Below, piece after piece: positions 46,804 to 56,088 of a stretch of DNA of 64,000 nt. The notes under the pieces are model-generated. The model saw nothing but the letters and a program-made list of their open reading frames with translations. It was not told the DNA's origin and made no database searches. This DNA comes from FEN-1219 sp963810755 (GTDB lineage Bacteria > Pseudomonadota > Gammaproteobacteria > Steroidobacterales > Rariloculaceae): positions 496,001-560,000 of the forward strand of contig CAWEOP010000008.1 in assembly GCA_963810755.1 (NCBI GenBank). Direction: 5' to 3'. The translations under genes were made by a program, and so were the position numbers. Every line of letters begins with the position of its first letter. Positions within the stretch are counted from its first letter, which is position 1.

Positions 46804-49380
46804 ATGAGAGGACTCGCGGTGCTACGTCGTACCACCGTCGGCGCCGCCGCAGCGGTCGGTTTGGGTGTCGCGGCGACGCTGCGGGCGCAGGCGCCGTCGG
46901 CGCCGCATTCGTTCCTCGAGAGCACTTGCTACAAGTGCCATAGCGAGGAGGCCGAGAGCGCGAGCGCGCTGTTTTCAGGTTTCTATCTCGACCGCCTCGA
47001 CGTCGACGAGATCGCGGCCGCGCCCGAGCAGTGGGAGAAGGTGGTTCGCAAGCTGCGCACCGGCATGATGCCGCCGTCGAGCGAGCCGCGGCCGGATCAC
47101 GCGAGAGAGCAGCAGTTCATCACGTATCTCGAGACCGAGCTCGACCGCGTCGCCGCGCACGCGCCGAATCCCGGCCGGCCGTCGCTACATAGGCTGAACC
47201 GCGCGGAATACGAGAACGCCGTCCACGATCTGCTCGCACTGGACATCGACGCCAAGGAGCTTTTACCCGGCGACGACGCGAGCTTCGGGTTCGACAACGT
47301 CGCCGGCTCGCTCGGAATCTCGCCCGTGCTGATCGAGCGCTACGCGAATGCGGCCGCGACGATCAGCCGTCTCGCGATCGGCGACACGCAAATGACGGCC
47401 GAGCAAAAGACTCACTACGTGCCGAACTTCCTGATGCAGGCCGAGCACATCGATGGCTTGCCGTACGGTACACGCGGTGGTCTTCGGGTCGAGCACTTCT
47501 TCCCCGTCGACGCGGAGTACGCGATCGCGATCGACCTCATGAGCGCGGTCAACGGCATTCATATCGGTAACGGTGTACCGAACGAGCAGCTCGAGCTGAG
47601 CCTCGACGGCAAGCGCATCGCGTTGTTCGATATCTCGAAGCCGATCAAGCCCCCGCCCGCGGCGGACGACGAGAAGAAGCCTGGCGAGGCGGGCGCCGCG
47701 GAGCCGCGGAGAACCCCGGCCGATGGCCGCGCCGCCGCGGCCGACGCTCACGAGTCTGCTGCGGCGGCGGCCGCGCCCAAGCCACCGCAAAACCCCGAGG
47801 ACCAGGAGAAGGAAGGCGAGAGGTGGGAAGCGCGGATTCCCGTCGCGGCTGGACCGCACGTCCTCATGGCCGCGTTCATCAAGAAGAACCATGCGCCGAT
47901 CGAAGATATCGTGCAGCAGCCGAGTAATACGCTGCTCGATCCGCTGTTCAACGGCACGCCAGAGGTCACGCTGATCGCGCACGTCGGCAGCATTACGGTC
48001 GACGGCCCCTACGCGACGACGGGCCGGGGCACGACGCCGAGCCGGCAAAAGATCTTCACGTGCAAGCCGACTAAGCCGAGTGAGGAAGCCGCGTGCGCGC
48101 GCGAGATTCTGTCGAGCCTCGCGCACCGCGCTTACCGGCAAGCGCCGACGACCGAGCACATGTCGATCCTCATGGACTTCTACGACCAGGGGCGCGCCAA
48201 CGGCGGCGATTTCGACAAGGGTGTCGAGGTGGCGCTTCAGCGGATTCTCTCGAGCCCGCAATTCGTGTTCCGCTTCGAGCGCGATCCGGCCGGCGCGTCG
48301 CCGGAGAAACCGTACCGAATCAGCGATACGGAGCTCGCGTCGCGCCTCGCGTTTTTCCTCTGGAGCAGCATCCCCGACGACCAGCTGCTCGATCTAGCGA
48401 GCCGCAACCGGCTGAGCCGCCCCGCAGTGCTCGCGCAGCAGGTCCAGCGGATGCTCGCCGATCCGCGCGCCGCGGCGCTGACGAGGAACTTCGCGGGGCA
48501 ATGGCTGTATCTGCGCAACCTCGAGATCAAAGACGCATCGACTTACGAGTTTCCGGATTTCGACGACAACTTGCGCAACGCTTTCCGTACCGAAACGGAA
48601 ATGCTGTTCGACCATATCGTGCGTGAGGATCGCAGCGTGCTCGAGCTCCTGACGGCGGATTACACGTTCGTCGACGAGCGGCTCGCGAGGCACTACGGCA
48701 TCGAGGGCGTCTATGGGAGCCAGTTCCGCAGGGTGCCGGTCACCGATCCTCGCCGCCAGGGGATCCTCGCCCATGGCAGCATCCTGCTCGTCACGTCGCA
48801 GCCGAACCGGACGTCGCCCGTGACGCGCGGCGTGTGGATCCTGGAGAACGTGCTCGGCGCGCACGTACCGGCTCCGCCACCGGTGAACATCCCCCCGCTC
48901 GAGCAAGCGGCCGGCGATGTCGACTTCGAGAGCCTGTCCGTCCGCCAGCTGATGGAGCTGCACCGCGGCAAGCCGTTCTGCGAGGGCTGCCACAAGATCA
49001 TGGATCCCGTCGGCCTTGCGATGGAGAACTACGACGTGATCGGCCGGTGGCGCACCGAAGATCACGGCGCGCCGATCGATGCTTCGTCGAAGCTCGTCGA
49101 TGGCACGCACGTCGACGGCCCGGTCGAGCTCAAGAACGCGCTGCTCAGGTACAAAGAGCAGATCGTTCGTAACGTCACCGAGAAGCTCATGACGTACGCA
49201 CTCGGCCGCGGCACCGCGTACTACGATCAGCCGGTCATCCGCTCGATCGTGCGCGACGCGGCGGCCAATGACTACCGCTTTTCTTCTATCGTGATGGGAA
49301 TAGTCGGCAGTGCATCGTTTCAGATGCGTGCGTCGGAGACCTTGGCCGACGGTCCGACGACCGCGGATCTGCACGAATAG
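46804..49380 (+). CDS. Diheme-type DUF1587/1595/1592/1588/1585 protein
   Basis: An 858-aa exported protein, intact paralogue of the gene at 13727. Signal peptide GLGVAATLRAQ. CYKCH (about residue 42), DUF1587 (LHRLNRAEYENAVHDLLALD), DUF1595 (MSILMDFYDQGRANGG), DUF1592 (LASRLAFFLWSSIPDDQLL), DUF1588 with CEGCH, and DUF1585 (RNVTEKLMTYALGRGTAYYD). Compared with the other copy it has an Ala/Pro/Glu-rich insertion of about 60 residues at roughly 285-345. Partner DUF1552 gene follows after 23 bp. Function unknown; common in Planctomycetes. Confidence 0.9.
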   Translation: MRGLAVLRRTTVGAAAAVGLGVAATLRAQAPSAPHSFLESTCYKCHSEEAESASALFSGFYLDRLDVDEIAAAPEQWEKVVRKLRTGMMPPSSEPRPDHAREQQFITYLETELDRVAAHAPNPGRPSLHRLNRAEYENAVHDLLALDIDAKELLPGDDASFGFDNVAGSLGISPVLIERYANAAATISRLAIGDTQMTAEQKTHYVPNFLMQAEHIDGLPYGTRGGLRVEHFFPVDAEYAIAIDLMSAVNGIHIGNGVPNEQLELSLDGKRIALFDISKPIKPPPAADDEKKPGEAGAAEPRRTPADGRAAAADAHESAAAAAAPKPPQNPEDQEKEGERWEARIPVAAGPHVLMAAFIKKNHAPIEDIVQQPSNTLLDPLFNGTPEVTLIAHVGSITVDGPYATTGRGTTPSRQKIFTCKPTKPSEEAACAREILSSLAHRAYRQAPTTEHMSILMDFYDQGRANGGDFDKGVEVALQRILSSPQFVFRFERDPAGASPEKPYRISDTELASRLAFFLWSSIPDDQLLDLASRNRLSRPAVLAQQVQRMLADPRAAALTRNFAGQWLYLRNLEIKDASTYEFPDFDDNLRNAFRTETEMLFDHIVREDRSVLELLTADYTFVDERLARHYGIEGVYGSQFRRVPVTDPRRQGILAHGSILLVTSQPNRTSPVTRGVWILENVLGAHVPAPPPVNIPPLEQAAGDVDFESLSVRQLMELHRGKPFCEGCHKIMDPVGLAMENYDVIGRWRTEDHGAPIDASSKLVDGTHVDGPVELKNALLRYKEQIVRNVTEKLMTYALGRGTAYYDQPVIRSIVRDAAANDYRFSSIVMGIVGSASFQMRASETLADGPTTADLHE

Positions 49381-49403
49381 TCTTGAGGTCTGGAGGCTAG
49401 AGG

Positions 49404-50741
49404 ATGATGTTCATCAGCAAGAAGAGCGTGGCGCGACGCACTTTCCTGCGCGGCGCGGGAGCCGCGATCGCGCTGCCGCTGCTCGACGCCATGTTGCCCG
49501 CAGGCACCGCGCTGGCCGATTCCGCGGCGAAGCCTCAGACGCGCTACGCGTTCCTCCACCTACCGCACGGCGCGATCATGGGTCAGTTCACGCCGAAGGC
49601 CGTCGGCAAGAGCTTCGAGCTTTCGCCGATCCTGAAGCCGTTCGAGCCGTACAAGAGCTACATGACGGTGATCAGTAACCTCGATCACCCGATGGCTACC
49701 TCGCAGACGCCCGAGGAAGCCGCCGGCGATCACGACCGGACAGCCTCGGTGTTTCTGAGCGGCTCGCACATCAAGAAGACGATGGGCCAGGACATCTACG
49801 CCGGCGTCACGATCGACCAGTTGCTCGCGCAGCACATGGGGCAGGACACGCCGCTGCCGTCGCTCGAGATGTGCATCGAGGACGTCGGTGCCCTCGGCGT
49901 CTGCGGCGCGGGCTACAGCTGCTCGTACTCGAACACGATTTCGTGGTCGTCGCCGACTTCGCCGCTGCCGATGGAGCGCAACCCGCAAGTGATCTTCGAG
50001 CGTCTGTTCGGCACCGGCAGCACGCAAGAAGAGCGGCAACGACGCCGGTCTCTCCAGGCGAGCATCCTCGACTCCGTCGTCGCGGAAGTCTCGGCGCTCG
50101 AGCGCGGGCTCGGTGCGAGCGATCGAGCGCGCCTCGACGACTATCTTGCCGATATACGTGAGATCGAACGCCGCATCGCCCTCGCACAGGAGCGGGCCGG
50201 CGTCGCGACGGGGCAGCGGCCCGAGGTCGCCGAGCTGCCATTCGAGGAGCACGCGGACCTGATGTTCGACTTGCAGGTGATGGCGTTCAAGACGGACATC
50301 ACTCGCGTCTCGACCTTGATGTTGTCGCGAGATTTGAGCGGCGCCGTGTATCCCGCGAGCGGCGTGCCCGACGGCTATCATGCGATCTCGCACCACCAGG
50401 ACAACCCGACACGGATGGAGCGCTACGCGAAGCTCAACGCCTACCATATGGGAGTCGTGAGCAAGTTCGTCGCCAAGCTCGCGGCGACGGACGACGGTGA
50501 TGGTAAGCTGCTCGACCACATGCTCATGTTGTACGGCAGCCCGATGGCCAACTCGAACGCGCACGATCACTATCCTCTTCCGGTCGTGGTTTTCGGCCAT
50601 GGTGCGGGACGCTATCAAGGCAACATGCACGTCATGGCGAAGCCCCATACGCCGATGACCAACTTGTTCATGGCGATCGCCGCGAAGGAAGACATCGACG
50701 TCGACCGCTTCGGCGACAGCAACGGCGTGCTCGAGATCTAG
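49404..50741 (+). CDS. Tat-exported DUF1552 protein
   Basis: A 445-aa protein with twin-arginine leader (RRTFLRGAGAAIALPLLDAM). HAISHH at about residue 330 is the HXXSHH signature. Other features are DQLLAQHMGQDTPLPSLEMC, YSCSYSNTISW, MLMLYGSPMANSNAHDH. Paralogue of 16202-17542, with the same partner order. A phosphatase-like metal-binding fold is likely; substrate unknown. The small cytochrome at 50807 lies 65 bp downstream. Confidence 0.92.
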   Translation: MMFISKKSVARRTFLRGAGAAIALPLLDAMLPAGTALADSAAKPQTRYAFLHLPHGAIMGQFTPKAVGKSFELSPILKPFEPYKSYMTVISNLDHPMATSQTPEEAAGDHDRTASVFLSGSHIKKTMGQDIYAGVTIDQLLAQHMGQDTPLPSLEMCIEDVGALGVCGAGYSCSYSNTISWSSPTSPLPMERNPQVIFERLFGTGSTQEERQRRRSLQASILDSVVAEVSALERGLGASDRARLDDYLADIREIERRIALAQERAGVATGQRPEVAELPFEEHADLMFDLQVMAFKTDITRVSTLMLSRDLSGAVYPASGVPDGYHAISHHQDNPTRMERYAKLNAYHMGVVSKFVAKLAATDDGDGKLLDHMLMLYGSPMANSNAHDHYPLPVVVFGHGAGRYQGNMHVMAKPHTPMTNLFMAIAAKEDIDVDRFGDSNGVLEI

Positions 50742-50806
50742 TCTCGCCGACGGGTGCCGCGAGCAGCGCCGCCCGTACGGCCCATATCGCCGCGAACCGC
50801 CAATCC

Positions 50807-51253
50807 ATGCCGTCATTTGCCTTGAGGATCTATCGCCTCGCCGGGACCGTCGCGCTGCTGGGTGCCTGCGCCTTCGGCGCGTGGACCGCGTTCGCCCAAG
50901 CACCGGCTCCGCGTACCGTGCGCGACGGCGTGTTTTCAGCGGCGCAGGTCGAGAGGGGCAAGCACGAATTCAATGCGATCTGCATGAACTGCCATGAGAT
51001 AGAGGAGTTCACGGGGCCGGGTGCGTACTTCGAAGAGGCGGATGGCAAGACGGTTTGGGAGCTGTTCGAGTACATCTGGGCCGAGATGCCCGAGGATGAG
51101 CCCGCGTCGCTCGATCCGAAGGACTATGCGGCGATTCTCGCGTACACGTTGAGCGCTTACGGCCTGCCGACGGGCGACAGCGATATGCCGATCGACCGGA
51201 AATCGCTCGAGGCGATCAAGATCGCGCGCCCTGAGCTGCCGGCTAGCCGATGA
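50807..51253 (+). CDS. Small monoheme cytochrome c
   Basis: A 148-aa protein from ATG 50807 with signal peptide (LLGACAFGAWTAFAQ). Haem motif CMNCH at about residue 63, preceded by AQVERGKHEFNAI, and a likely axial Met in AEMPEDEPA. Periplasmic electron carrier, perhaps for the preceding DUF1592/DUF1552 pair. It converges on the PQQ-type enzyme. Confidence 0.88.
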   Translation: MPSFALRIYRLAGTVALLGACAFGAWTAFAQAPAPRTVRDGVFSAAQVERGKHEFNAICMNCHEIEEFTGPGAYFEEADGKTVWELFEYIWAEMPEDEPASLDPKDYAAILAYTLSAYGLPTGDSDMPIDRKSLEAIKIARPELPASR

Positions 51254-51266
51254 GCTGACTCGCCGC

Positions 51267-53015
51267 TCAGTCGGGCAGCGCGAACACGAAAAGCTTGTTC
51301 GGGCTGTCGTCCGGAACGGCTTCTGGCGTGAGGCGCGCGAGCGAGCCGGTGAGATTGGACCGTCCCGTGCTCACCGCGACGTATTGCTTTCCCGCCGCGG
51401 CGAACGTGATCGGATGGCCCGTCACCTGCGCGCCGAGGTCGGTTTCCCAGAGGACCTTGCCCGTCGCGGCGTCGAACGCGCGGAACTTGCCGCCGACATC
51501 GCCGCCGAAAATCAAATCGCCGCCCGTGGCGACCAGCGCCGTGACGCCCGTGCGTTGATCGTATTTCCACTTCGTCTTGCCGGTCTCGACGTCGATGGCT
51601 TGGACCGTACCGACGTCGTTGCTACCCGGAGTGATCACGACTTGCGTATTCAGCGCGTAGATCAGCTCCGGCGTCGCGACGGCGGCCACCGATTTCGCGG
51701 TCATGCAGGTGTTTTGCATCGGGAAGTACATCGTCTTCGTGCGGGGGCTATAAGCACCGGCGGGCCAGTTCTTCCCGCCGTGCGTCGTCGGGCACACGAA
51801 GCGTTCTTGGTCCGGGCCCGTGAACAACGTGTCCGGGTTGATCGTTACCTTGCCGTCTCCCGAAATGGAGCTGATCACGTTTTGCGTGATCGTGGGGCGA
51901 GCCCAGAGGAATTCCCCTGTCGCGCGGTCGAGCGTGTACACGAGCCCGGTCTTGCCCGGAATGCCGGTCATGACCTTGCGAACCTCGCCGTTGCGTAGAC
52001 GCGGGTTTATCCATGGCACTTCGTCGGGGCTCGGGGCGACGGCGACGTCCACGAGGATCCGCTCGAACGGATGATCGAGGTCCCAATGATCCACGGCGTG
52101 CTGGTAGTACCAGACTGTCTCGCCGGTTTCCGGACGCAGGGCGAGCGTGGAATTGTGGTACAGGTACTGCTTGTCGTTGCCGGCGATCATGAACTTCGGG
52201 GCGGGCGCCGTAACCGACGTGCCGATGTAGACGAGGTTCAGCTCCGGGTCGTAGCTCGGGATCATCCAGGCGCCGACGTGCCAGCGCCGCTCGTCGGCAA
52301 CGTCGCCCCAGCTGTCGCCGCCCGGCTCGCCGGGCTTCGGAATCGTGCGCTTGCGCCACAGCTCCTTACCGGTCCGCGCATCGTGTCCGGTGATCACGCA
52401 GCTCTCCGGGCCGCCTTGCGGCTGGCAGTTGCGCCCGGAGATCAGAACGCCGCGCGCAACGAACGGCGCGGACCCTTGCTTCGCGCGGCGTGCCCGAAAA
52501 TCGTAGATCTTCGTTTCCCAGGCAAGCTTGCCGGTTCGCGCGTCGAGCGCGTAGACGAACGAGTCCGCCCCGTTGTCTATGAGCAGATTTCCGTAGATCG
52601 CGAGGTTTCGGTTTGTGTGGGGAAAAGGAACGAAATTGCCGAGATCTTCGGGCAACATGCGCCTATATTCCCAGATCTTGTTGCCAGTCGCCGCATCCAT
52701 CGCGTAGGTCACATCGAGCGGTCCCGGAAAGTACAGGACGCCGTCGTGCACGAGCGGAATCCCTTCCTGGGAGGGGGCGGCGTCGAGGTCCATCGACCAG
52801 GCGAGCTTGAGGTCTGCCACGTTGCTTCGATCGATATCAGCGAGCGGGCTGTAGCCCCAGCTGTCTTGAGTGCGGCGCCACATGAGCCAATCCGCTGGGT
52901 CCGGTTTCTGCAGCAGCGCGTCGGTGACAGGTGTGAACGACCGGTTGGCGGCGCCAGCAGCGAGGGTCGCGGCACAGACAGAGATCGAAACGAGAAGGGT
53001 CGAGCGGATAGTCAT
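51267..53015 (-). CDS. PQQ-dependent dehydrogenase-like beta-propeller protein
   Basis: A 582-aa exported protein starting MTIRSTLLVSISV at 53015. It has the repeated PQQ blades with AxDxxTGKxxWE signatures (ALDARTGKLAWETK, GHDARTGKELWRK, TLDRATGEFLWARP, AFDAATGKVLWETD). A membrane quinoprotein or soluble alcohol dehydrogenase is expected, taking electrons to a cytochrome. No C-terminal haem motif, so a separate cytochrome is needed. It starts inside the stop of the cupin gene (ATGA), so translation is coupled. Confidence 0.88.
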   Translation of the reverse strand: MTIRSTLLVSISVCAATLAAGAANRSFTPVTDALLQKPDPADWLMWRRTQDSWGYSPLADIDRSNVADLKLAWSMDLDAAPSQEGIPLVHDGVLYFPGPLDVTYAMDAATGNKIWEYRRMLPEDLGNFVPFPHTNRNLAIYGNLLIDNGADSFVYALDARTGKLAWETKIYDFRARRAKQGSAPFVARGVLISGRNCQPQGGPESCVITGHDARTGKELWRKRTIPKPGEPGGDSWGDVADERRWHVGAWMIPSYDPELNLVYIGTSVTAPAPKFMIAGNDKQYLYHNSTLALRPETGETVWYYQHAVDHWDLDHPFERILVDVAVAPSPDEVPWINPRLRNGEVRKVMTGIPGKTGLVYTLDRATGEFLWARPTITQNVISSISGDGKVTINPDTLFTGPDQERFVCPTTHGGKNWPAGAYSPRTKTMYFPMQNTCMTAKSVAAVATPELIYALNTQVVITPGSNDVGTVQAIDVETGKTKWKYDQRTGVTALVATGGDLIFGGDVGGKFRAFDAATGKVLWETDLGAQVTGHPITFAAAGKQYVAVSTGRSNLTGSLARLTPEAVPDDSPNKLFVFALPD

Positions 53016-54079
53016 TGGGGGCGGCCTCGATGTTCTCGCCAAACGCCGAGCTTGCGCTGCGCGGCTTCGTCGGATGCGCTGAACAGGATGGATTCCTCGT
53101 CGGCGTGTAGTCGGAGCGGCCGCCAGCTCGGGACGGCTAGCAAGTCGCGAGGGCCGTAGCGTAGCTCCCGGGCATCATTGCCGCTGCCGATCGTTGCGAC
53201 GCCGGTGCCGGCCACTACGGAGATGACCGAGCTCGAGGTCGCAACGTAGGGATCGGTTGCGAAGCCTTTCGGCACGAGCTGCAGGAACGTCGAGATGGTC
53301 GGAATCGCGGGTCCACCCGTGGTCGGATCGACGTACTCCATCTTCAGCCCGTGACAAGGATCCCAGTCCGCGGCCGCCTTCAGATGTTCGAGTGTCTCGC
53401 GTGCGTGCGAATACGGATAGTTGAACATCGGCGACGCAGAGGATTCACGCCGCCGATAGCCGGCGGGGAGCAGGTTCCGGCCGAAGCGGTATTGGCTGTC
53501 GGTCGGCGGGGCTTTCGTCGGGAACTCCGGCTCCGGGTAGTGCTCGGAGAATCCAGCGCCGAGGAAGCGGACCAGGGGCACGTCGAGGACGTCGAGCCAG
53601 ATCGTGGGCGCACGGCTTTCGTTGCGGTGCTCGTGCCACGCCCACGACGGCGTGACTATGAAGTCGCCGGGCTCCATGTAAGCCTTCTCGCCGGCGACCG
53701 CCGTGTAGGTGTCGCGGCCCTCGACGATGAAGCGCAGCGCGGCGGCCGTGTGCCTGTGCGCGCGCGCGAACTCGCCCGGCATGATCAGCTGGATACCGGC
53801 GTAAAGAGAGTCCGTGGCCAGGTGGCCGCCGGGCAATCCTGGGTTCTCGAGCGCGAGCACGCGACGCTCGGCGTCGGTCGTCGAGATCACGTCGGCGGCG
53901 GCCATGATCAATGGTCGCAGCTCATCGAAGCGCCAGAGGTGTGGGACGGCTGAGACGCGCGGCGCGGCCGGGAACCAGTCCTTGAAGAACGTCCAGAGAG
54001 GCGAAAGGCCCGCGGCCGACGCGCGCTCGCAGTAGCGCTCGGCGTCGAGCTTCGGTTCGATATCACGCGCCGCCGCCAT
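53012..54079 (-). CDS. Gentisate 1,2-dioxygenase-like double cupin
   Basis: A 355-aa protein. ATG 54079 (MAAARDIEPKL) was chosen for the GGAAG about 9 nt upstream; GTG 54118 is an alternative. The first cupin has ARAHRHTAAALRFIVEG (metal HxH) and PGDFIVTPSWAWHEHRN, the hallmark of gentisate dioxygenase; PTIWLDVLDVPLV follows. The enzyme cleaves gentisate with Fe(II) and O2 to maleylpyruvate. 1-hydroxy-2-naphthoate dioxygenase is a close alternative. Stop overlaps the PQQ-dehydrogenase start. Confidence 0.85.
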   Translation of the reverse strand: MAAARDIEPKLDAERYCERASAAGLSPLWTFFKDWFPAAPRVSAVPHLWRFDELRPLIMAAADVISTTDAERRVLALENPGLPGGHLATDSLYAGIQLIMPGEFARAHRHTAAALRFIVEGRDTYTAVAGEKAYMEPGDFIVTPSWAWHEHRNESRAPTIWLDVLDVPLVRFLGAGFSEHYPEPEFPTKAPPTDSQYRFGRNLLPAGYRRRESSASPMFNYPYSHARETLEHLKAAADWDPCHGLKMEYVDPTTGGPAIPTISTFLQLVPKGFATDPYVATSSSVISVVAGTGVATIGSGNDARELRYGPRDLLAVPSWRPLRLHADEESILFSASDEAAQRKLGVWREHRGRPQ

Positions 54080-54533
54080 TCCCTCTTCTTCCGAGCGACT
54101 CCGATCGCCGTCTGACACCCGCTACGACTCCCGCCTCTGCCGGCCTTGTGCCCGCACGTTTCCGAACGGTTCCGGTTGAATCTGACGCCGCGTGCGGGTA
54201 CCAACCGTAGCCCGCGCGAAGCTCGAACCGTTACCCATGCTATCCGACTCCAAGATCTCGCGAAGCCCCGGGGAAAACCCCTCCGGGGTCACCGGCACGA
54301 GCGGGGTTTCTGCTACGACTGACTTAGCCCAACGGTTCGCACCAGTGGCGTCTACGGTACTACTACGACGGGCGCGAGAAGCCACTTTCGTTGGGGACGT
54401 ACCCAGATTTTTCGGTCGCGCACGGATGGCTCGAGCTCGAATCCGGCGCGCCCGTTCGCTGGGAACCCTTTTCTTGCTTGTCCGTGTCTCTCCTAGAGCG
54501 CGCGCGAAAACCCGTCATCGCAGGAGACCACGG
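54080..54533. other. Non-coding stretch with GC hairpin
   Basis: About 450 bp with no convincing gene. A GC hairpin at 54266-54288 (GGGG-AAAA-CCCC, flanked by CCCCGG/CCGGGG) may fold in transcripts. Short overlapping frames have no recognisable family. It likely holds divergent promoters for the cupin gene and 54534. Confidence 0.4.
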
Positions 54534-54797
54534 ATGAGCGAAACGAACGAAGGCGAGAACGATAGACAACCGGCACTCCCGCCAATCCTGACCGGTCAGG
54601 AGTTCAATGAACTCTACCGGGCCTACCAACGCGCGTTCGATGTCTACACCGACGCCGTTTCTACCATCAATGCCTGCGTGCGCCGCGGTTTGTTACCGAC
54701 GGCGGAGCAGTTTGCGCGCCGGCGCGCTGCGGTGATCGAACTAATGGAGGCACGACGCTTGTTGGCGACGGCTCGACACCAAGTCTTGTCACACTAA
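54534..54797 (+). CDS. Small hypothetical helical protein
   Basis: An 87-aa protein from ATG 54534 with GGAGA 6 nt upstream. After an acidic N-terminus it is helical (FNELYRAYQRAFDVYTDAVSTINACVRRG, then AEQFARRRAAVIELMEARRLLATARH). No family is recognised. The clear ribosome site supports it as real. No signal peptide or membrane segment. Confidence 0.6.
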   Translation: MSETNEGENDRQPALPPILTGQEFNELYRAYQRAFDVYTDAVSTINACVRRGLLPTAEQFARRRAAVIELMEARRLLATARHQVLSH

Positions 54798-54901
54798 GGC
54801 GCTTTCGACGGCTACTGCGGCTGCGGCGACGAACGTCGTATGATACGGCGAGTTGTCGCCTCGTACGCGGCACATTCGAATTCGAATGGGGGACGCTTCG
54901 T

Positions 54902-55507
54902 ATGACCAGCCGCAGAGAGTTTCTGCAAATTGGGATCGCCGCCGCTTCCACTTGGCCGCTCACGAGTCAGGTCGCGCGGGCCTCGGGCATCGCGACTCAA
55001 ACGACGGGAGCGCTGCCGCTTTACAAGGTTGTCTACGACAAGCGGTTTCCACAAAGCGTGTCGTTCGCGCAGCGCGCGCAGCACCTTGGCGTGGCGACGC
55101 ACGCCATCGAAGGGGACATGACCAGCTTCTGGTACGACGACGTCTACCACCGTTGGAAACAGGGTCCGGTCGCAATCGCCGGGCTCACCGCGCACGGACC
55201 GATGTTCTGCTTCGAGCAGCTCGCGATGGATCAGCGGATGCGCGTGGTGTTTCGTGCGGCTCATCGACCCGCCGCGGCTGGCTGCGTGGATCACGAGCTC
55301 ACCGGCCCGGCCGGCATGCTGCGCGATGCACGCGATGCAATGAGCCGCAGCGACTGGGCCGCGCAGATGGCGGAGCTGATCACCCAGTGCCCCAGTGGCC
55401 GCACCGAGATCGTCTCAGCTACGGGCCGCAGTGCGGCGCAAAATACAGTGCCGGTGCACGCTGAGTCGCTGTATTCGTGGGTGATTGCGCCGGCCGTTCG
55501 CGCCTAG
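54902..55507 (+). CDS. Tat-signal hypothetical protein
   Basis: A 201-aa protein from ATG 54902 with leader RREFLQIGIAAASTWPL, a twin-arginine motif. The mature part has HLGVATHAIEGDMTSFWYDD and HGPMFCFEQLAMDQRMRVVFRAAH. No known domain is recognised. A small cytochrome follows 16 bp later, so both may belong to one periplasmic redox function (inference). Confidence 0.72.
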   Translation: MTSRREFLQIGIAAASTWPLTSQVARASGIATQTTGALPLYKVVYDKRFPQSVSFAQRAQHLGVATHAIEGDMTSFWYDDVYHRWKQGPVAIAGLTAHGPMFCFEQLAMDQRMRVVFRAAHRPAAAGCVDHELTGPAGMLRDARDAMSRSDWAAQMAELITQCPSGRTEIVSATGRSAAQNTVPVHAESLYSWVIAPAVRA

Positions 55508-55523
55508 GCGGAGGCCGCCGACC

Positions 55524-55928
55524 ATGCAGACGCCGAGAGTCAGCGCCGAGGCCGAGTCATCGCTAGTCGCTGGCCGAGCTTGCGAGAGTGGGCTAGCGTG
55601 GTGGCCGCTCGCCATTCTCGCTGTGGTGTTCGCGCCGTCAGTGTTCGCGCAGGACGCGACGATCCAACGCGGCAAACAAGTGTTCCAGAATTGGTGCGCC
55701 CCATGTCACGCACCGGGGCCCAGGCATCCCGGGACGCAGGCTCTCGATATCCTCTATAAAGGTGCCAAGCCTGGGGCTCTCGAGGAACGGACCGACCTCG
55801 TGCCAACTCTTACGCAGACATTCGTTCGTACGGGCGTATCGGTGATGCCGCCGTTTCGCAAAACCGAGATCGGCGACGCGGACCTCGCCGCGCTCGGGGC
55901 CTATCTCGCGCCTGGCGCCCGCCGCTAG
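55524..55928 (+). CDS. Small monoheme cytochrome c
   Basis: A 134-aa protein from ATG 55524 with GGAGG upstream. Signal peptide-like segment WWPLAILAVVFAPSVFAQ, then IQRGKQVFQNWCAPCHAPG with haem motif CAPCH, and axial Met in SVMPPFRKTEIGDADLAALGAYL. Class I cytochrome of short type, a periplasmic electron carrier. Confidence 0.88.
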   Translation: MQTPRVSAEAESSLVAGRACESGLAWWPLAILAVVFAPSVFAQDATIQRGKQVFQNWCAPCHAPGPRHPGTQALDILYKGAKPGALEERTDLVPTLTQTFVRTGVSVMPPFRKTEIGDADLAALGAYLAPGARR

Positions 55929-56088
55929 CTCGCGCACGCCAAGCGCGAGCTCCGCGCCTGGCGATGGCCGGCAATCGCGCTTGGAAATCTCGCGGCGCTG
56001 CTCGCATCCGAGGGGGCGGCCGCGGGCCGCCGAGAAAATATCGCCGCGGTCCATGTGAAGTAATACAAAAACTATACTATTTAACTAG

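Noticed and set aside
54122..54385. Minus-strand frame in the 54.1-54.5 kb gap
   Set aside because: No ribosome site, no known family and low-complexity Arg/Ser composition.
54363..54629. Minus-strand frame overlapping the small helical protein
   Set aside because: It overlaps the better supported plus-strand gene with a clear GGAGA site.
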